A stretch of DNA of 9,136 nt from CADDZO01 sp035294145 (GTDB lineage: Bacteria; Chloroflexota; Dormibacteria; Dormibacterales; Dormibacteraceae): the NCBI GenBank assembly GCA_035294145.1, contig DATGLL010000063.1, positions 1 through 9,136 of the forward strand, read 5' to 3'. The position numbers were made by a program, and so were the translations under genes. Shown piece after piece: positions 6,096 through 9,136 of this stretch. The notes beneath the pieces are model-generated. The model made no database searches. It was not told the origin of the DNA and saw only the letters and a program-made list of their open reading frames with translations. The first letter of the stretch is position 1; each line of letters starts with the position of its first letter.

Positions 6096-7320
6096 TCAGG
6101 CTCCCCCCGTGCTGGACGTGGAGGCGGTCCGCAAGGACTTCCCCATCTTCGAGACCGGCGTGGCGTATCTCGACAGCGCCAACACCGCGCAGCGCCCACG
6201 TCAGGTCGTCCAGGCGGTCGAGGAGTACTTCACCACCTACAACGCCAACATCCTGCGGGCGGCGTACGCCCTCTCGGAGACCGCGACCGCTCGTTTCGAG
6301 GCCGCCCGTGAGAAGGTGCGGGCCTTCCTCAACGCGACCTCAAGCCGGGAGGTCGTGTTCACCCGAGGCACCACCGAGGGCATCAACTTGGTCGCCTACG
6401 CCTGGGGGCGACAGTACGTGCAGCCCGGTGACCTGCTCGTCTGTACGGTGATGGAGCACCACTCCAACCTGGTCCCATGGCAGATCCTGGCCGCGGAGCG
6501 GGGGGCACGGCTGGAGTTCGTGGACATCGACGACCAGGGTCGGCTGCGCCAGGACCAGTTCCAGCGGTTGCTGGAGCAAGGCCCCCGGCTGGTGGCCTTC
6601 ACCCAGGTCTCCAACACCTTGGGCACCATCACCCCATACCGGGAGATGACGGCAGCGGCCAAGGCCGCCGGCGCCACCGTCCTCATCGACGGGGCCCAGG
6701 GCGCCCCCCACCTGGGATTCGACGTCCAGGAGGTGGGGTGCGACTTCTACGCCTTCTCCGGTCACAAGCTGTGCGGGCCGACCGGGATTGGCGTCCTCTG
6801 GGGCCGGCGAGAGCTGCTGGAGTCGATGCCCCCCTTCCTGTCCGGCGGCGAGATGATCAAGGCCGTCTTTTTGGACCACACCGACTACGCCGACCTGCCT
6901 CACAAGTTCGAGGCAGGAACCCAGGCCATCGCTGAGGCGATCGGCCTCGGGGCGGCCATCGACTACCTCAATGGCATCGGCTTCGAGGCCATCCGCGCCC
7001 ATGAGGCCGAGATCACGGGGTATGCCTACGAGGCCCTGAGCGAGATCGAGGGGCTTCGCATCTTCGGCCCCCCTCCCGGGCCCGACCGCCTTGGGGTCCT
7101 CTCCTTCGACCTCGAGGGCGTCCACCCCCACGACGTCGCCACCATCCTCGATCGCCACGGCGTGTGCGTGCGCTCGGGTCACAATTGCACCATGCCCCTG
7201 CTCCAACGGCTGGACGTGCCCGCCACCACCCGGGCCTCCTCGTACCTCTACACAACTCGGGATGAAATCGACCGTCTGGTGGCGGCGTTGCACGAGGTGA
7301 AGAGGATCTTCGCGCGGTGA
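6076..7320 (+). CDS. sufS: SufS, PLP-dependent cysteine desulfurase
   Basis: This is a 414-residue group II cysteine desulfurase that removes sulfur from L-cysteine as an enzyme-bound persulfide, leaving alanine. Landmarks are YLDSANTAQRP (31-41), MEHHSNLVPW (126-135) with the PLP-stacking His, D205 and Q208 in LIDGAQGAPH, the PLP lysine K231 in FSGHKLCGPTG, the catalytic cysteine C371 in RSGHNCTMPL, and R386 in TTRASSYLY for substrate carboxylate binding. H352 (VHPHDVATIL), 19 residues before the cysteine, matches the B. subtilis SufS histidine (H342) that takes the zinc of SufU during sulfur transfer, so the enzyme is of the SufU-dependent kind. Usual family members have GHHC where this one has GHNC. 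The gene overlaps its neighbours on both sides. Confidence 0.96.
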   Translation: MSTSRSSQAPPVLDVEAVRKDFPIFETGVAYLDSANTAQRPRQVVQAVEEYFTTYNANILRAAYALSETATARFEAAREKVRAFLNATSSREVVFTRGTTEGINLVAYAWGRQYVQPGDLLVCTVMEHHSNLVPWQILAAERGARLEFVDIDDQGRLRQDQFQRLLEQGPRLVAFTQVSNTLGTITPYREMTAAAKAAGATVLIDGAQGAPHLGFDVQEVGCDFYAFSGHKLCGPTGIGVLWGRRELLESMPPFLSGGEMIKAVFLDHTDYADLPHKFEAGTQAIAEAIGLGAAIDYLNGIGFEAIRAHEAEITGYAYEALSEIEGLRIFGPPPGPDRLGVLSFDLEGVHPHDVATILDRHGVCVRSGHNCTMPLLQRLDVPATTRASSYLYTTRDEIDRLVAALHEVKRIFAR

Positions 7321-7724
7321 GCACGATGGCCGACGACCAGTTCTACCGGGAGTACATCCTCGACCACTACCGGAATCCCCGGAACTTCGGGCGTCTAGAG
7401 AAGCCCGACATCTCCCACGAGGAGTACAACCCCCTCTGCGGGGACCTGGTGGGCATGGATTTCCGGATCGAGGATGGCGTCATCGCCGATGTGCGGTTCC
7501 ACGGTCGAGGTTGCGCGATCTCCCAGGCGTCGGCCTCCCTGATGACAGAGCGGCTCAAGGGCATGCCCCTTGAGGAGGCACGCAAGATCTCCAAGGAGGA
7601 CGTGCTGGAGGAGCTCGGCATCGAGATCTCGCCGGCTCGGCTCAAGTGTGCGCTGCTCTCGCTCAAGGTCCTGAAGGTGGGAGCCTACGGGCTCGCCAAC
7701 GTCGACGAGGAGGAGTTCGAGTAG
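7317..7724 (+). CDS. sufU: SufU, zinc-dependent sulfurtransferase partner of SufS
   Basis: This is a 135-residue protein of the IscU/NifU-N fold. Zinc/sulfur ligands are C41 and D43 (PLCGDLVG), C66 (GRGCAISQASAS) and C111 (RLKCALLSLK). The DHYRNPRNFG opening and the residue before the last cysteine (Lys, where IscU has His) mark it as SufU. It accepts the persulfide from SufS C371 and passes it to SufBCD. The distance from C66 to C111 is 45, like IscU, while B. subtilis SufU has 62, so the family's characteristic insertion is missing. The start is GTG 7317, overlapping the sufS TGA as GTGA, with AGAGGA at 7301-7306 upstream. ATG 7326 would give MADDQFYREY but lies 19 nt from that site. It could be argued to be an IscU-like scaffold. 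Confidence 0.92.
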   Translation: MSTMADDQFYREYILDHYRNPRNFGRLEKPDISHEEYNPLCGDLVGMDFRIEDGVIADVRFHGRGCAISQASASLMTERLKGMPLEEARKISKEDVLEELGIEISPARLKCALLSLKVLKVGAYGLANVDEEEFE

Positions 7725-7725
7725 G

Positions 7726-8064
7726 GTGAGCCAGCAACAAGACACGGCCTTCCGTGACCTTCCGCTTGAGGAGATCCGACCGCTGATCGAGGGCGGTGAG
7801 TACGAGGTGGTCGACGTCCGCGAGGGATGGGAGCGGGAGCGAGGCCACATCCCCGGCTCCCGGCACGTGGTCCTCAGCTCCATCCTGGCCAACCCCAGCG
7901 CCCATCGTTTCAGGGACAAGACCATCTTCGTCTGCGAGGTGGGCGAGCGCTCGGCGGTAGCAGCAGAGATGGCGGTCGCCCTCGGGGTCAAGGATGTGGT
8001 CAACTTCCGCGGTGGCCACAAGGCCTGGCGTGAGGCCGGCCTGCCCTTGGAGAAGGGACGATGA
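7726..8064 (+). CDS. Single-domain rhodanese sulfurtransferase
   Basis: This is a 112-residue, one-domain rhodanese. It has VVDVREGWERERGHIPGS (residues 28-45, the conserved CH2A-type strand with D30 and R32), the six-residue active loop C70-E-V-G-E-R75 with the persulfide-forming cysteine at its start, and the closing FRGGHKAWREAGLPL (94-108). It is cytoplasmic, with no signal or membrane segment. Rhodaneses carry sulfur as cysteine persulfide. Here the gene begins 1 bp after sufU and overlaps sufT by 4 bp, so it probably donates sulfur to, or accepts it from, SufS/SufU; the actual partner is unknown. The start is GTG 7726, with GAGGAGGAG at 7707-7715 inside sufU. The acidic E71/E74 loop differs from the usual CRSGxR and may suit a protein partner over thiosulfate. 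Confidence 0.92.
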   Translation: MSQQQDTAFRDLPLEEIRPLIEGGEYEVVDVREGWERERGHIPGSRHVVLSSILANPSAHRFRDKTIFVCEVGERSAVAAEMAVALGVKDVVNFRGGHKAWREAGLPLEKGR

Positions 8065-8378
8065 GCGAGGAGGCGACGACGGTCCGAGAGGAGGACGTCT
8101 ACGAGGCCCTGCGTGAGGTCTACGACCCTGAGATCCCGGTCAACATCGTCGACCTGGGCCTGGTCTACGAGGTGAACCTCCAGCCCAAGCGAGTCGACGT
8201 CAAGATGACCCTGACCGCGATCGGATGCCCAATGGCGCCCGAGGTGATGGAGGACGTCCGCGACCGGCTCCTGGCCATCCCCGGCGTCGAGGAGGCCGGG
8301 GTGGAGCTGGTCTACGACCCGCCCTGGACCCCGGAGCGGATGAGCGAGGACGCTCGCTGGGAGCTGGGCCTGGTCTGA
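8061..8378 (+). CDS. sufT: SufT, MIP18 (DUF59) family iron-sulfur maturation factor
   Basis: This is a 105-residue protein covered almost entirely by a MIP18 domain: YDPEIPVNIVDLGLVYEV (21-38), the cysteine loop LTAIGCPMAPEV with C56 (51-62), and the SufT-type ending VYDPPWTPERMSEDARWELGL (84-104). SufT-type proteins act late, helping to transfer clusters to target proteins. Related domains occur in Mrp/ApbC carriers and in phenylacetate oxidation (PaaD), but the WTPERMSEDAR ending and the operon position favour SufT. The ATG at 8061 overlaps the rhodanese stop as ATGA, with GGAG at 8049-8052 as binding site. It is the last gene of the operon, followed by a stem-loop. Confidence 0.95.
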   Translation: MSEEATTVREEDVYEALREVYDPEIPVNIVDLGLVYEVNLQPKRVDVKMTLTAIGCPMAPEVMEDVRDRLLAIPGVEEAGVELVYDPPWTPERMSEDARWELGLV

Positions 8379-8383
8379 GGCCG

Positions 8384-8411
8384 GGGCCGAGGGCGAGCGG
8401 CCCCTCGGCCC
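8384..8411 (+). terminator. Stem-loop terminator candidate after sufT
   Basis: A perfect 10-bp stem, GGGCCGAGGG (8384-8393) with CCCTCGGCCC (8402-8411), has an 8-nt loop and starts 5 bp after the sufT stop. No T-run follows, so it is intrinsic-like at best, as often found in G+C-rich genomes. Its position at the end of the operon supports a termination or 3'-end-protection role. Confidence 0.5.
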
Positions 8412-8498
8412 GGGTCGTCGATGGCGGATCGGGGCAGGGTTCAAGCTTCCGCTCGGTCACCCGGCGAGCGCCGTGCAGGCGATGCTCGCCGGCCTCGC

Positions 8499-8978
8499 CT
8501 ATCTGGAGCCGCCAGCGTCACCGTCCGGATCTCCGCCCTCGATCTCCATCAGCTCGGTTCCGTCCCCTTCCCAGCGCACCGCGGGGATGCGATCCCCCTC
8601 CCCGCCGGGATACCGACGCACCTGCCGATGACGGGAACGACGCGATCCCCCACCAGGGCCAGGCCACGGTCGACGTCGCCATCGGGAGCGGGCCACCGTC
8701 CCCTCGGAGCTGTGGTTGGGCCCGAAGCCGGCCGGTCGGGGCGGGCCCGGTAGCCGCCGTGCTCCCGGCGGCAGATCTCGCTCATGCCGGCCTGGGGTGG
8801 CGTCAGCCCTTGGCCTCGTGGGGGGCCAGAGCCTGGGAGAGCTCCCGGCGGCTCCAGCCCACGGCCAGGCGGCGGGCCTTCGGGGATGAGATCCCGGGCC
8901 CCTGGCCAGGATCTCGCCCACCACCCGAGCTCGCGACCAGCCCGACGGGAGCTCCTCCGGCAATCGACCGCTCCCGCC
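8499..8978 (-). pseudogene. Coding-like pieces in shifting frames; possible decayed genes of unknown function
   Basis: No frame through 8412-8978 reads as a known protein on either strand. On the minus strand there are short stretches with strong G/C at the third base, but in different frames: SRARVVGEILARGPG, then (after a frame change near 8890) SPKARRLAVGWSRRELSQAL ending at TGA 8803-8805; MSEICRREHGGYRARPDRP from ATG 8785; GFGPNHSSEGTVARSR; DGDVDRGLALVGDRVVPVIG; and RIPAVRWEGDGTELMEIEGG running to TAG 8499-8501. Joining them needs three or more frameshifts. This suggests one or two decayed minus-strand genes, or sequencing errors. It could also be non-coding DNA whose composition mimics coding. 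A 7-bp inverted repeat, GAGATCC (8888-8894) with GGATCTC (8909-8915), sits at one frame change. No function can be assigned. Confidence 0.22.
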
Positions 8979-9003
8979 GGACCGTTGCCATGGGACCGTT
9001 GCC
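8979..9003. repeat. Tandem direct repeat of 11 bp with 14-bp period
   Basis: GGACCGTTGCC occurs at 8979-8989 and again at 8993-9003, with ATG between them. The repeat borders the folded region to its right. Role unknown. Confidence 0.6.
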
Positions 9004-9006
9004 GCC

Positions 9007-9136
9007 GAGTACGCAGTAGCACTCACGCGGCACCCCTCACGGGGTTGCCCTTGCGGGCTTCGCGCTTCCCCGCCGCGTGCCCGAGAAGCCCGGGTCTTAC
9101 CGCGGCTCTGCGCTTCACGAAGGCTCCAACTGAGCC
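9007..9136 (-). ncRNA. Candidate structured RNA, running to or past the right edge
   Basis: Read on the minus strand, this stretch can form six helices. They are GGCTC/GAGCC at 9136-9122; CCCGG/TCGGG at 9094-9080; a closing stem CACGCGGC (9079-9072) with GCCGCGTG (9031-9024); and inside it GCCC-GCAA-GGGC (9058-9047) and CCCC-GTGA-GGGG (9044-9033). The sixth is GAGTGC/GTACTC (9024-9007). Both inner hairpins have GNRA tetraloops on the minus strand only. Two of the helices need a G-U pair that exists only on that strand (it would be an A-C mismatch on the other). These signs point to a minus-strand RNA. It does not fit tRNA, RNase P or tmRNA. A guide-RNA scaffold of an IscB or TnpB element is one possibility; chance folding of G+C-rich DNA is another. 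Confidence 0.3.
9023..9136 (-). CDS. Possible C-terminal tail of a gene entering from the right edge
   Basis: A minus-strand frame is open from the edge for 37 codons and ends at TGA 9023-9025. Its product begins GSVGAFVKRRAAVRPGLLGH, continues AAGKREARKGNPVRGAA and is rich in Lys and Arg. It has a small internal echo (VKRRA, GKREA). From memory, tails with a K-x-E-A motif occur in TnpB proteins of IS200/IS605 elements, where the gene's 3' end doubles as guide-RNA scaffold; that would explain the overlap with the folded RNA. This is a weak resemblance. The frame may equally be non-coding, as the folding alone could account for the sequence. Confidence 0.18.
   Translation of the reverse strand, partial: GSVGAFVKRRAAVRPGLLGHAAGKREARKGNPVRGAA

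Noticed and set aside
8761..8852. Repeat GCTCCCGGCGGC at 8761-8772 and 8841-8852 as a CRISPR-like or mobile-element repeat
   Set aside because: There are only two copies, G+C-rich, 80 bp apart, with no array or inverted ends; likely compositional.
8225..9019. 264-codon + strand frame running from sufT to 9019
   Set aside because: It overlaps sufT out of frame and the terminator stem, is rich in Pro, Arg and Ser with no domain pattern, and has no plausible start site.
9024..9079. tRNA-like cloverleaf
   Set aside because: There is a closing stem with inner hairpins, but loops of 4 nt, no anticodon arm of 5 bp with a 7-nt loop, and no TTCRA in a T arm.
9007..9136. RNase P RNA or tmRNA fragment, prompted by a GCGGTAAGA-like stretch
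   Set aside because: None of the conserved cores (GAGGAAAGTCC, ACAGAA, or a tmRNA tag frame) are found.

Overview
The window is high-G+C bacterial DNA, about two thirds G+C by eye. Its centre is a complete, tightly packed SUF iron-sulfur cluster assembly operon on the + strand (1699-8378): sufR, sufC, sufB, sufD, a Rieske ferredoxin, sufS, sufU, a rhodanese and sufT. Carrying sufR in the same operon, using SufU instead of SufE, and ending in sufT suggest an Actinomycetota or Chloroflexota-like high-G+C lineage. The phylum is an inference. The sufC-sufB-sufD order differs from the actinobacterial sufR-B-D-C-S-U order I know.

Left part (1-1614), all on the minus strand. The N-terminus of a class A penicillin-binding protein runs off the left edge (1-221). 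Upstream of it lies a gap (222-408) with a strong hairpin. Then come a membrane-anchored BON-domain protein (409-1017), a possible 18-residue hydrophobic peptide overlapping the next gene (1022-1078), and an unrecognised coiled-coil protein with an internal repeated motif (1075-1590). The last is divergent from sufR. The space between holds an inverted repeat resembling the cyanobacterial SufR operator, and a -10 box so close to the sufR start that the transcript is probably leaderless.

SUF operon. Genes overlap by 1-20 bp or are separated by 0-2 bp, so translation is probably coupled throughout. SufS takes sulfur from cysteine as a persulfide, and SufU accepts it. The scaffold SufB-SufC-SufD builds the cluster using ATP hydrolysed by SufC, SufT helps deliver it, and SufR senses cluster status and represses the operon. 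The Rieske protein is a plausible electron carrier and the rhodanese a plausible extra sulfur carrier for the same machine. The catalytic and ligand residues of each enzyme are present. SufU is unusual because it lacks the roughly 17-residue insertion of classical SufU and has IscU-like cysteine spacing. A 10-bp stem-loop follows sufT.

Right part (8412-9136). No intact gene is convincing here. On the minus strand, short coding-like pieces in shifting frames (8499-8978) suggest decayed genes. At the right edge (9007-9136) the minus strand can fold into several helices, two with GNRA tetraloops and two with wobble pairs available only on that strand. A lysine/arginine-rich open frame running off the edge overlaps them. 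This is the best candidate for something undescribed: a structured RNA, perhaps the 3' end of a TnpB/IscB-type guide-RNA element.
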